Assembly: GCA_949775045.1 (NCBI GenBank)
Contig: OX459102.1
Span: 412,501 to 476,500, forward strand
Direction: 5' to 3'
Length of the DNA: 64,000 nt
Source: Metridium senile
Taxonomy: Eukaryota > Cnidaria > Anthozoa > Actiniaria > Metridiidae
Shown: positions 51,601 to 61,844 of the stretch, in pieces
Position numbering within the stretch: position 1 is the stretch's first letter
Layout of the letters: the number at the start of each line of letters is the position of its first letter
Made by a program: the position numbers and the translations under genes
Notes under the pieces: generated by a model
Databases searched by the model: none
What the model saw: only the letters and a program-made list of their open reading frames with translations
What the model was told of the DNA's origin: nothing

Positions 51601-54600
51601 CTTCCTCCCCCCTTTCACCCTTCCTCCCCCCATCCAAATTTAACATTTCAAAATGTTAATGAACTTGGAAATTAGTATAGCAAGTTAGAGTAATGTAATA
51701 TCAGCCTTTGTATTTGAAAATGGCGCGATTGTTCACAATGGCTTTCAGCAAGCAACGACTGATACAACCTATTTCTTTAATAGGTTCCAGCAAAGCTGCA
51801 TTGGATATGTTGACTAAAGTAATGGCACTAGAACTAGGACCACACAAGGTAAACGACCATATAACCCTTTATTCATTTAAAGGTCACTGTAACACCAATC
51901 AATAGTTCCCTTCATAGTTCCCTGTGCCATCTTGAAAGTTAGTCAGGCTTTTGCATCGATGCAAACGAACGTTGAGCCTGCACTGATAAGAGCTTTTAAG
52001 AGTGTGTCCATGATAGGACCAGTAAGTAGGTGCTACATGGGGGCTCACCGATTTTGCTGTAAGTTATTTATTATCCCAGAAACTCAGTTGGATCTTTCAC
52101 TTTAAGTTAAACCAATAATACCATGATCACCTCGGATTCTTTTGTCTTTCGAAGGGTTTACAAACCCGAATTTTCCTCATGCATACAACATGAGGGAAAT
52201 TGAGAAGACAAAGCAATCCTTTGTCTTTTATTTTATTTGTCTCTATTTAATTTATGCAATGGAAATTTAGTAAAAACAAAGGATTTCGATTCTTTGTCCT
52301 CTAAATTTCCCTTATGTTGTATGCATGAGGAACATGTAGGAATCTGATTTGCATTCAGTCCCCTGGGAAGAAGTTGACACCTCGCTTACTTTGAATGAAG
52401 CCTGGCTTTTCTTTAAAGACACCTTCTCATCGCACAGAATGCCCGGACACATCCGGGTCTTTTCTGACTTAAGTAAGGCTTTTGACACTTTAGACCATAA
52501 CTTACTATTAGATAAATTAGTATATTTCTTTGGTTTTAATGCTTCAGCTAGATAGTGGTTTAATTCTTACTTAACTAATCGAACCCAAAGTGTTTGCATA
52601 AATGGCACCACTTCTGAACCTCAGAAAATTAGTTTTGGTGTCCCCCAGGGTAGTTTTCTTGGCCCTCTACTCTTCATTATGTATGTTAATGACTTAGCTA
52701 GTAGTATTAGATTCTCTGCTTTTGAGCTCTACGCTGATGATACGCTTCTTTACTTTACAAGCGACAATATCAGGGAAATTGAATTGCAACTGACTACTGA
52801 CTTAACAAATGTCTCAAACTGGCTTAACTCAAACTATTTAATACTCAACACTACTGAGACCAAAAGTATGCTCGTAGGAACTCACCAACGCCTGTCCAGA
52901 GCTGGGGAGGATTTTACCATCTCAGCTGGGGGAAAGGCTTTAGAACGAGAAAATAAGTTTAAGTATCTAGGTTTATTCTTAGACAAAACTCTTTCGTGGA
53001 ACGCCCACATCAATTACATCGGCCAGGGGTGCTACGCAGGGCGCGTAAAGTTTTGCCGAGATCTACCTGTGTAACTTTATACAATGCTATGATTTTACCT
53101 GTTTTTGATTATTGCTCATGTGTATGGGATAGCTGTGGCATAGGATCCAAAACTTACCTGGAAAAACTTAATAGACGCGCTGCATGTATAATCCTTAAAA
53201 GATCTGTTGAACTAGGGGAAATTAAAACAATTTTTGGGTGGCCAAACCTACAGTCTCGTCGAGACTATCTTAAATTTAGCCTAGCTAGTATTCAAGGTTT
53301 TGAATGGCTTAGTGCCTGTTTATCTACTAAGTGAATTTAAACACACCTATGAAATCCACAGATACAATACTAGAAACAAAGATTTATTACGTCCTCCACT
53401 AGCGAAGACCACAAAGTATCAAGGTAGTTTCAGGTACAATGGGTCAATAACATACAACAACCTGTCCTCAGACATAAGACGACTACGCAGTCTAAATAGC
53501 TTTGTATCAGCTTGTAAGCGTCATTTCAAAGAATACTCTTAAGCTTCATAATTGTTAACTTTTGCAATTTTATATTTTCTGTAATGTGTTTAATATATTT
53601 GTAATGTAACTTAGTATCATTCAGGTTATGTATAATTCAGGGCTCAGTTTAAACTAGCCATGCTAAATCTGATGCCCTGTATAAATATTGATTTAAATAA
53701 ATACAAAAAAAAGGAGACTATCCCTCGTATAGAAGCGATCTTAAACGCAATGGTCCCTCATTATAATAATCACCGAGACCATTCCTGGATCGCTTCCACC
53801 CAGATCTTTAAACAAAGGATCCTGCATGTACTACGCAGAAGTCCATACTCGAACACTTGTGGGAATCATTAAGTAACTATGCGCATGCGTTGACTACATT
53901 GAAGTATAGTATGTCATACGTGTTTGTGCAAACAAACTATAATGAATGCATGGTGGTATAATTCGGCATTGTCTCCTTTAACAAAGGCAACTATTCCTTA
54001 AAGTATGTCGAAAATAAACAGCTTTGTAAACAGCTTTGTTTATAATTTATTATTCTATGAAAACTAACATATATTTCCTAACAGTAGTTCTATATTCCTC
54101 GGTAATCATAATATTACAATATAATACCATGTCACTCGGAAATTAGTGGTTAAATTTCCCCGAATGCTTATGTACTAATATACTAATATATTTCCATATA
54201 TCTATACAATTTCATATCTTTGAACCATATGATATTTAATAACTCTGTTTATATTTATATTTATATTTATTAATTTTGTATTTATTATATAGAATTAGCT
54301 TATTGCGATTCATTCTATGTACTGTATATAGAAACATCATTTTATTTCTACAATTGTAAAGCAGTGTTGAGCTTTTGTAATTGCCGCTATATAAACTAAA
54401 GTTATTATTATTATAATTAAATAAATTAATGGATTGATGAGACACTGAATCAAGATAGATGAAAATATGCATGTGTGGGTGAAAAAATAACTGGTTAAGA
54501 ACATAACAATATCTCTTTTTAAAACATCGCGAAACAATTACTCACGTGTCTCTAAGATCAACGTTGGTCTCGCGAACGATGACTGTTATCATCTCTATAA

Positions 54601-57310
54601 TACAATACAATACAATATCTTTATTTAACGAGGAATGCGTAATAACAAACTATAGTTTTCTAACTTACGGCCCTACAAATTTAATATAAAACAAAATAAT
54701 AATTACAAATTGTTGTAAGCTAGCTAGAGTACATTCAGTAAAAGCGTGAAACACCAATTACTAAATTGTGCAAAATAGTGCTAGTTGAACAAAAGAATTA
54801 GCATAAAATAGTACAAAATAGTATTATTAACGTTTCATGCTATTAGTGAATGCACTCTACAGTATATTAATTTACACTTTACTAATAATGAGATGTACGT
54901 ACATGTTAAGGTGGATCACAACTTTCGCAAAGCAGATTCATCCTCGCGCTCGGAGGAATATTTGGATAACGACACAGATTAGTCAAAGGTGAATATGCAA
55001 ATGCAAATATTCCTCCGAACGCGAGGATGTGGAACGGCCCAGTTCAGTCTTGTTGCTCCTAATAAAATAAATTATCACAAGCGATATGCAATGCTTAGAT
55101 ACACCTAGATTCTCCAAAATTAGAATAGGACAAGTCGTAAAAATTTCACTGACATTTAGATGAAGCCTAGGACTACGGGTATGGGGAATCTAAAAGAAAT
55201 CTCTGGAGCCGTTTTGAAGAAAACAGGCCAGAAAATTGTGATTTTTAGAGAAAGTTCACATTTTGCTGTCTCTACCTATCTTCAGTTAAAAAGATATTAC
55301 TCCTTTAAATTCAAAGCTATGAAACTGATGATTTGAAAAGTTTATCAAAAATAATTGGGAATTAGTATATCGAAAATTCAAGGCAATATCCTATGTATAC
55401 TATTTTTTCTAAGGCTCAATAATTCATATACTTCAGATTCGGGTCTCAGTTTTGAACCATATTCATATTTTCTTTTCTAGCCTAGATTTTCAAATTAAAT
55501 TCACAGAAACTATAGCTTCATAAGTGATTATAAGATTCTGAAAATTTGATAACGATCGGACTGTTGAATTTGGAGAAAATGGGTGAAAACTAAAAATACC
55601 GTCGTTTGAAAATCCACTGTTTCCAAGAAACTACTGAGAAAAATTACAAATAAAGTTCATTGCTAAAAGCTTAGATAACCAAATTATATTATATCAAAAT
55701 TTCAGTTAAATTGGCGCGATACTTTTGCAAAGCGATCGAGCGAGTTAAAAAAATCAAGAAATCTGCTTTGCGAAAGTTGTGATCCACCTTATATACTGGA
55801 GTACAGAATGGATAGAAAATAGGGGGAAAAAGAGATAATTTAAGCTGATTTATTTCCTGACTCCTTCCCTTTATAAATATATTTAAACTTCTTATACTTC
55901 TCTCTGATTTTCCAATCAGATCAGAGTTAACTCAGTCAACCCCGGCATTGTAACTGGAACAGACATGTCGACAAATCTTTTCAACAAAATGTCTCCCGAG
56001 GAAATCAAGTGTGAGAGGGAAGGCATACCTCTTAAAGAATTTCCAGGTAAATCAGGGTCTCTTTCCCTCAAAGTACATTCAATAATAAAGAACAGTAATT
56101 CTATAATGTCTTATAAAGAACAGTAATTCTATAATGTCTTGAGCAAACTTATACAAAGCCAACGCTGATATTTGGAACAGTAAAATGATTTAGAAGTACA
56201 AGAAATCGGAACAGATTCAACCTATTGAACCTTCACATCGAAGCACCGTCGGACTGACGGAGAGTATTTGTTTGTGGACGTGGAAAATGTTTGTCAGTAA
56301 ATGAAATAAACCACTAATACTCACATGTATTTATCTGTCCATATTTATTTGACAGCTACACAATCCTACGATGAATACACTCCAAATTAACTGTATTTTG
56401 ATCTCCTTTTCTATCGTAAAGAGAAATTGTTCAACGAGCAAACCGCCATCCTGGTTATTGTTTATGAGCCCGCAATATTATTTTACAAAAAACACGTGAT
56501 CAACACAGGAAACCCAGTTTCTCAGAGATAGTGACCTGTCCCACATGTAAGGGAAATCTTTGTATTTGAACTATATAATCTATGGGACACTACGTATGGT
56601 GTAGGACCATCAAATAGGAAACAGCTAGACCTGATTAGGGTAGGGTAGGTCTGATTCGATGACGTCATTATACATTAGGCCAAAGTGGGTGAGGGGTGTT
56701 CTTATTAGTAAACGTCATTACACAGGAAACCCAATTGGGAGAGAGGTTGTTTGAAAGATGTAATGCATATTCCGAGATACGCTGACCAAAATCTGGGGGC
56801 TCAAACGTGTCCACAATGTCGTTTCAGTTCTAGTGACTGAGTGAGTGACTTCGAGTCCCACAGCAATAACTCGTAGTTTCCATAGAAACCACGATTTAAA
56901 AAGGCTCGCATTGTGCATTTAATTCATTTTCTGTCACAAAAGAAGCAAAAATAATCAATAAAGAAGACCCATAGTTCTTTTCGGTCGTGCAATTCCTTTT
57001 TTCGTCATTCACACTACACCAACCTCTTTTGAAGTGAGTGTACATTGGAGTTGATGAAAGATTAAATAAAATAACTAAAAACGTCGACTGTGGCATGTCA
57101 TTTTAGATGAATTCTAGCTCCAGATCTGGAGGAGCTATCCACAAGCATGCTAGTTTAGCATGTAAAGAAACAATATCCGCTCATTATGCTTATGTTTTTT
57201 TCTCAGTTGTAGAGGATTTGGTGAACTCCATTTTGTATCTTCTGAGTGACAAAGCAGCCATGGTCAACGGTGTTAACTTGCTCGTCGATGGAGGCTACAC
57301 TACCCATTAA
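45611..57310 (+). CDS. DCXR-like SDR, copy C, lacking the catalytic tyrosine
   Basis: Eight exons on the plus strand: 45611-45662, 49242-49339, 49631-49785, 50367-50409, 51353-51452, 51784-51848, 55920-56046 and 57207-57310 (stop). All have GT-AG borders; 744 nt, 247 residues. [34 protein letters not shown] and VNVSS are intact. At the active site GLTCSSK stands where A has GLYGSSK and B has GCYCSNK: the catalytic Tyr codon TAT is ACT (Thr), next to the exon 5 donor. The frame and splice sites are otherwise perfect, so this may be a catalytically dead paralogue kept for another role, or an early pseudogene. Confidence 0.88.
45958..46045 (-). repeat. LINE-type 3' tail
   Basis: On the minus strand, TTTGTAAAGCGCCTTGTATC, then GCGCTATATAC and an ATT repeat. 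The GCGCC...GGCGC-like stem and TTA tail match those at 7336-7403 and mark the 3' end of a truncated LINE or dependent SINE. Confidence 0.6.
46134..46354. mobile_element. Palindromic MITE in intron 1 of copy C
   Basis: Inverted arms ACTTGCAGTAAGGTTGTCAT and its near inverse, with ACAAAATAGAACATTTGT and AAATCACAAATGTTCTATTT further inside. Shares AAAGGAATTAATTAAAAGAC with 25452-25626. Confidence 0.75.
46756..46838 (+). repeat. GTCGTGG-based tandem repeat
   Basis: About eight copies of a GTCGTGG(GT) core, some spaced by ACAAA, ATGAA or ACCAA. Short and imperfect, in intron 1 of copy C. Confidence 0.75.
46840..49241. other. Remainder of intron 1, copy C
   Basis: Contains one lone MITE end (AGGGGTGGACCATT, 47128), a 120-bp inverted element at 48302-48421 (GGGTTAGAGACT, GTGCTTTACCGG and inverses) and the right half of a TAGAGTG MITE (ACGGGTTAATGAAAACCACT, 48535). 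A 77-codon minus-strand frame (48105-48338) looks helical and charged but I do not recognise it. The rest is AT-rich. Confidence 0.5.
49993..50325 (+). pseudogene. Penelope-like element relic with GIY-YIG-type domain
   Basis: One frame runs from ATG 49993 with a single TAA at 50164-50166. Before the stop it reads NKIQHNLQPIFRSTNIQDEL. After it, QCVVYKFQCSLCDAAYVGLH is followed by QRISEHSQKSSSIHKHM. The pattern VYK-C-C-YVG-R-EH-KH is the zinc-linked GIY-YIG endonuclease of Penelope-like retroelements, here missing several residues between YVG and QRI. It lies in intron 3 of copy C, ahead of exon 4. Upstream RT sequence is absent. Confidence 0.75.
51520..51590 (+). repeat. CCCTGCCTCC decamer repeat
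   Basis: Six to seven tandem copies of a 10-bp unit in the C-rich part of intron 5 of copy C, 200-260 bp before exon 6. Adjacent sequence to 51640 is also C/T-rich. Confidence 0.85.
52174..52331. mobile_element. Hairpin MITE in intron 6 of copy C
   Basis: Ends CCTCATGCATACAACATGAG and its inverse, then GGAAATT/AAATTTCC and CAAAGCAATCCTTTG-type inner arms. It lies just upstream of a LINE relic. Confidence 0.75.
52349..53710 (+). pseudogene. Broken LINE with RT domain
   Basis: CR1/L2-type RT with VFSDLSKAFDTLDHNLLLDK, then an in-frame TAG (52553), then SFGVPQGSFLGPLLFIMYVN and ELYADDTLLYF (YADD catalytic box). A frameshift near 53030 is followed by LPVFDYCSCVWD and LEKLNRRAACIILKR; another near 53320 leads to HTYEIHRYNTRNKDL and a stop at 53540-53542. 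The first block joins a linker sequence (LNEAWLFFKDTF) directly to the RT core, so a stretch has been deleted. The 3' end, with ATAAATAC-rich text, runs to about 53710. It is dead, in intron 6 of copy C. Confidence 0.88.
54340..54425 (+). repeat. LINE 3' tail in intron 6 of copy C
   Basis: TTGTAAAGCAGTGTTGAGC, then GCCGCTATATAAACTAAAG and an ATT repeat. This is the same layout (AAAGC, loop, GCTATA, TTA repeat) as at 7336-7403 and 45958-46045. A minus-strand tail of another kind (AATACAATACAATATCTTTA, 54600-54620) follows to about 54715. Confidence 0.55.
54725..54859. mobile_element. TAGAGTACATTC-type MITE
   Basis: Inverted ends TAGAGTACATTCAGTAAAAG and GTGAATGCACTCTA with interior GTGAAACACC and GTTTCATG. 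It is a further member of the TAGAGTG group, in intron 6 of copy C. Confidence 0.7.
54907..55791. mobile_element. 885-bp inverted-end element in intron 6 of copy C
   Basis: Ends TAAGGTGGATCACAACTTTC and its exact inverse; the identity runs 32 bp, through GCAAAGCAGATT. A second hairpin nests near the left end (54950-55027, arms TCCTCGCG-CGGAGGAATATT). No coding sequence is present. It ends about 130 bp before exon 7. Confidence 0.85.
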
Positions 57311-57483
57311 CATGATGCTGGTGGAGAACCTAATTAAAGCGCAAAATGAAATAAAACTTGCAAACCAAATACAACTGGGCATGTCTATCATTGAATCTTT
57401 AAAACACAACATTTTAAACAGCTCTCTCTTATATTATTAAAAATTTGATAGTGCAACCGTTTAATCAACATTTCATCTTTAAT

Positions 57484-57508
57484 TTGCACCCCCCCCCCCC
57501 CCTCCCCC
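57484..57508 (+). repeat. Poly-C tract downstream of copy C
   Basis: About 22 of 25 bases are C, followed by T8. The 57311-57960 interval is otherwise ordinary AT-rich 3' flank. I saw AATGAAATAAAAC at about 57346-57358 as a possible polyadenylation region for copy C. Confidence 0.6.
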
Positions 57509-57965
57509 CGCTTTTTTTTGAGATCATCATTTAGAAAATTTACAATGTATTTTATTACACGAAGTGGAGCAATTTTGGCCTGTTTTCGCACAGGCAGCCT
57601 AAGCAATTCACTTTTACAGTAAAGATATGTGAGGGAAAAATCGATACTTTTTATTATAATACATTTGAAAATATTTCAATCCTGTGTTGTTGTTAAACTT
57701 ATTTGGTGTCATTCTGGATGTTTTTTTTTAACGTTTTAGAGCATCTTTTCTTGATGTTGATGTGGGCACCTGTACCGGCTTAAAAATGGAAAGGCTGGTC
57801 ACTCGAGATATCCATCGCTTGTCTTCGATGGTTTAAAAAAACATGTTTTATCCTTCCTTTGCCTTCAAAATCCCATCAGCACCATAGATTAATGATCCTT
57901 CTGTCCAGAAAACAGCAAAATGTTCATGGTCAGACCTCACGAAATCATAGATATTGAGAGATTTT

Positions 57966-58156
57966 CAACGACAATTTTCCTTCAGATGATCTGTGGCTCG
58001 CGCTTGATGGACACCGATAACTTCGTAGCCGGGCCTCATTTTGTAAAACTCAATCTGATTGGACGACTCTATTCCATGGTAACCAGTCGTCCAATCAGAA
58101 GTTATAAGTGTCCATCAAGCGCGAGCCACAGATCATCTCAAGGAAAATTGTAAAAG
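57966..58156. mobile_element. 190-bp full hairpin MITE
   Basis: Arms ACAATTTTCCTTCAGATGAT, GTGGCTCGCGCTTGATGGAC and inverses fold over a centre at about 58065 (GATTGGACGACT and AGTCGTCCAATC). Non-coding. The stretch 58157-58839 shows nothing recognisable apart from a tandem TAAAAGGTACG-like motif at 58360-58430. Confidence 0.8.
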
Positions 58157-58839
58157 TATCCAAATATTTGACAGTAAAACAGCTAATCAATATCCACCAC
58201 AAGAAGCAAGATATACTAGTAAAAAACAGCAATTTTATATAGCGCGGGGGTTCTCGATGGATAGGGGTGCTTGACGAACGGCCGACCATGCCACATTTAA
58301 CATTTGTTTAAATTTAATTGCTGTATATATGTATATTAATCTTAAGTTCGAAGACTGACCCTAAAAGATACGGTGCCAGTTCGAAACCCTAAAAGGTACG
58401 CGAGAGTCTTAATTTCGACCCTAAAAGGTCCGTCAAGCACCCCTATTCATTTTGTACGGGAGTCCCCTCCCCGGGTTCTTCGCGACTCTTGTGGTGATTA
58501 ATCTTACACCAGTGACGAGCAGAAGAAGACGTTACCAAGCAATCCTGTATAATGGAGGGTTCATTTGTGGTAGTCGGATATAGCTTCTAACAGAAATGGG
58601 CAGGAAGTCCGAACTAAGATTTTGTACGGTGATAAAGGGTCCTACCTAATTTTTGGCAATATAAAACTCATTATTGAGTCCCCATCTCGACAACTATTGC
58701 ACAGTCACTAAAAATAAATATTCCGTATCAAAATTAATTAATATTAATATTTTTAGGTGCTTTTAAACCAAAGTTAATTATAAAATGTTATCTTGTTGAC
58801 ATCACGTAAAGAATAGGTTAAATGATCTAGCAGCTCAAC

Positions 58840-59557
58840 ATGAAGATTATTTGTGCTGGACTATTAAAAACAGGTACCAAGTCTGTCGCAAAAGCCTTGA
58901 CAGTTCTCGGGTTTTTAAAAAGTGTACGATGTTACTGAGCTTCTTTTGGGACGAAATGAGACAGAGTTTTCCAGATGCAAAGGTTATACTATTGTAGCCG
59001 AGATTCGCCCGAGTCATGGGTAGAAAGTATTAAGAAAACCGATGATATTTCACAGGTAGAGCTATCTAAACTTTGGAAAATCCTTGGAATTGTATTGACA
59101 CCAACAGGACGAAAATGGAAGAAAATTCAATTTTGTGTTTCCAGAAAGTTAGAATATCAATTTAATTCTAGAAACAATGCATTTAATTGCACAAAGCACC
59201 TCCATTGAAAATAACGAGCGGGTCAAGTCTACAGTCCCTAGAGATAAACTGCTGGTGTATAATGTCAAACAAGGATGGGCTCCACTTTGTGAGTTTCTTG
59301 GTGTTCAAATCCCTAACGTACCGTTCCCTTGTTTAAATGTAAAAAGGGAAAGCGTAAAGGAGTTAATGAATACTGCATGGGATTTTCCTAAAGGTATACA
59401 AAGAGCTCGTTTTGTTGTCATTCATCTTTGTGGTGATATTGGCCATCTTAATTTTCTTTTTCATGTCATAGAACTGAAAAATATATATATGAGTGGACAC
59501 TCAGTTAAGAAAAAATGTTATTCAAATTGGCTTCCTTTTTCGATTCGGAGTACTTAA
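58840..59557 (+). pseudogene. Sulfotransferase-like pseudogene
   Basis: Starts MKIICAGLLKTGTKSVAKAL, which has the GxxKTGTKS PAPS-binding loop of the Sulfotransfer_4 family. Later, in other frames, come SFFWDEMRQSFPDAKVILL, SRDSPESWVESIKKTDD and, at 59177-59557, RDKLLVYNVKQGWAPLCEFL then GVQIPNVPFPCLN. All are family landmarks in the right order. At least three frame changes occur and about 50-60 residues are missing after the P-loop. The family normally transfers sulfate from PAPS. It is single-exon here, which could mean retroposition or simple decay. Confidence 0.8.
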
Positions 59558-60218
59558 ATTGTTGAATAAAAAAATGTGTTTTAAATAGACGCCCCTTCCT
59601 GAACGTATGCTTATGTTCGCTAAGAAAATGTGTGTTTAAAAAAAGTTAATATTCATATTGGGCATTGATAAAATGTTTATTTATAATAAAACCTCTTCAA
59701 ACGTGTATGTTGTACGTTGTTAACTAATGTCTATGTTGGTTTTATCGATGATTGTTCAGGAAGTGTTTGTTACCTAACTTCAGTATACACGAAACATTTG
59801 TATCCTTTCAACAAATCCTGCCACTTTTGATGGAAAACTATATGAGCAAAGCAGAAAATTGTTCGTATATATTGTTGGGAATATCGGAGTGAATATTGTG
59901 TAACCATGACTGCACGAAAAAACCCAAAAAATGTTATCGTTTAGCCCGTGCATAATCTGCAATGCAAAATGTATTGTGTCAACACCTGATTATTGTACCA
60001 TTCTTTACAATAGGTAGATCGATAGATGACAATTGGATTGAAAAAAAAAGTCACAGGCCGTCTGAAATAACCATAGGGTTTAAGTACAAATCAATCGCAA
60101 TAGTCTTTTTATAACTTTTATTCATTAGAGAACCCAACACACATACCAGCCAGGACTTAAAGTGATGAATTGTATCACGATATTGTGGTAGCAAAAGTTC
60201 GATTCAACACCCATTTTC

Positions 60219-60797
60219 AGTTTATCGAATACAAGTCTTTAATTATCAAATGCAAGTCTTTGTTTATCACATACAAGTCTTTGTTTATCAAATACAGGTC
60301 TTTGTTTATCAAATACAAGTCTTTGTTTATCAAATGCGAGTCTTTGTTTATCAAATACAATCTTTGTTTATCAAATAAAAATCTTTGTTTATCAAATACA
60401 GGTCTTTGTTTATCAAATACAAGTCTTTGTTTATCAAATCAAAATCTTTGTTTATCAAATGCAAGTCTTTGTTTATCAAATCCAAGTCTTTGTTTATCAA
60501 ATCCAAGTCTTTGTTTATCAAATACAAGTCTTTGTTTATCAAATGCAAGTCTTTGTTTATCAAATGCAAGTCTTTGTTTATCAAATCCAAGTCTTTGTTT
60601 ATCAAATGCAAGTCTTTGTTTATCAAATGCAAGTCTTTGTTTATCAAATAAAAGTCTTTGTTTATCAAATGCAAGTCTTTGTTTATCAAATACAAGTCTT
60701 TGTTTATCAAATGCAAGTCTTTGTTTATCAAATGCAAGTCTTTGTTTATCAAATCCAAGTCTTTGTTTATCAAATGCAAGTCTTTGTTTATCAAATA
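60219..60797 (+). repeat. Second 21-bp satellite array
   Basis: About 27 tandem copies of a 21-bp unit with core TCAAATGCAAGTCTTTG and TTTA. The variable positions are the two bases after AAAT (GC, AC, CC, AA). It is unrelated in sequence to the 1159-1562 satellite but has the same period. Long frames on both strands are artefacts. Nothing else is seen from 59560 to 60218 or 60800 to 61560. Confidence 0.95.
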
Positions 60798-61562
60798 CTT
60801 TGCAGTTTGCAAGAACAGGTAAAAATCGTTTTTTTTTTGACAAACTTTAAGAAAGTTGACATTTCTACAACTATAAAAAAAACTGTGTCTGCTAATACAA
60901 ATGATCGTTACGCTCGATTTCGGACTTTATGAGCATACATATTACATATTTTTTCACCTTATTTGTACATATTTCCTATTAATTATTTAAAAGATCTCGA
61001 GAACAATCCTAACGTAAGATTGTCTGAACAAAATACGTCCACAGCTCTTTTAGTTTTTATGTTGTGAATTATTTGGTTCCAAGCGCAGTTTTTGCCATTT
61101 TTCGTTCGAAACCTTGCAGAGTGGGTACTATTCGAAGTCCAATATCTCAGAAACGAGCTCAGGACAACCCATTTTTCTCTTTTTCATCTGAATCACCATT
61201 AAATTTCCTATGAAATACCTTTCTAATAATAAATTCTGATTTGTTTTTCGTATAGTAGTCAGCCACCTTAAGCAGTTTATGTAATTCAAAACTTTGAAAA
61301 GATCGAATATATCCAAACCACAAACAACAGTCTGCCGTGCTCCCTTGTTCGTCCTAGGTAAATATATAGTAAGCTGTATTTTAATTTTCATGTTGTTCTT
61401 GCAGATTTCAGTATAGTTAACCAGCTTAATTTCCATATTTATTTATTAATTAAATATAATTAAATAGTTTCTTGGAATTCTCAGTTCTTTTTTGTTAATA
61501 CACAGCATCAATATTACATAAAAAAAAACAAATAAATGTCGATCATTCTTGTTTATATATTC

Positions 61563-61844
61563 TCATTCGCTTGTGTATTGTCTTCGTCTTCCAGGGTTTC
61601 TTGTATCGAGATTATTTAACCGTATTTCTTCTATTGTAGCGCGTTGACTGGTTGTCTTTCTACACAGGACTCGTTTTGCAGCCTCTCGAAAGTCAGAGAG
61701 AAATATGATGTAGATAAAAGGACTGAAGCAAGAGTTAACAAGAGGTAGAAGGTTGCCTATGATGTAAACCAACGAAATCCAGTCAATACAATGAGACTGA
61801 TCATTTATAATAGACTGGTTTTGTAATAAAGTGTATTGGACTTA
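61563..61844 (-). pseudogene. Rhodopsin-type receptor, third extracellular loop to C-tail
   Basis: The minus-strand frame from 61844 reads SHCIDWISLVYIIGNLLPLV then NSCFSPFIYIIFLSDFREAA then KRVLC, and ends at 61563. NSCFSPFIY corresponds to the NPxxY region of transmembrane segment 7. KRVLC is a typical start of helix 8 with a palmitoylation-type Cys. The rest of the receptor should lie at higher coordinates but is replaced by a LINE from 61845 on. So the gene is either interrupted and dead, or its upstream part lies beyond 64000. Ligand class cannot be read from this end. Confidence 0.7.

Noticed and set aside
53660..53872. 70-codon frame after the LINE relic
   Set aside because: It starts in the 3' tail of the LINE and runs into unrelated intron sequence, with no recognisable motif.
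60219..60797. CRISPR-like array
   Set aside because: Units are contiguous 21-mers without spacers, in an animal-type genome.
60170..60932. Long frames on both strands (Ile-Asn-Lys-Asp-Leu and Cys-Leu-Ser-Asn type repeats)
   Set aside because: The 21-bp period keeps every frame open; all are artefacts of one satellite.
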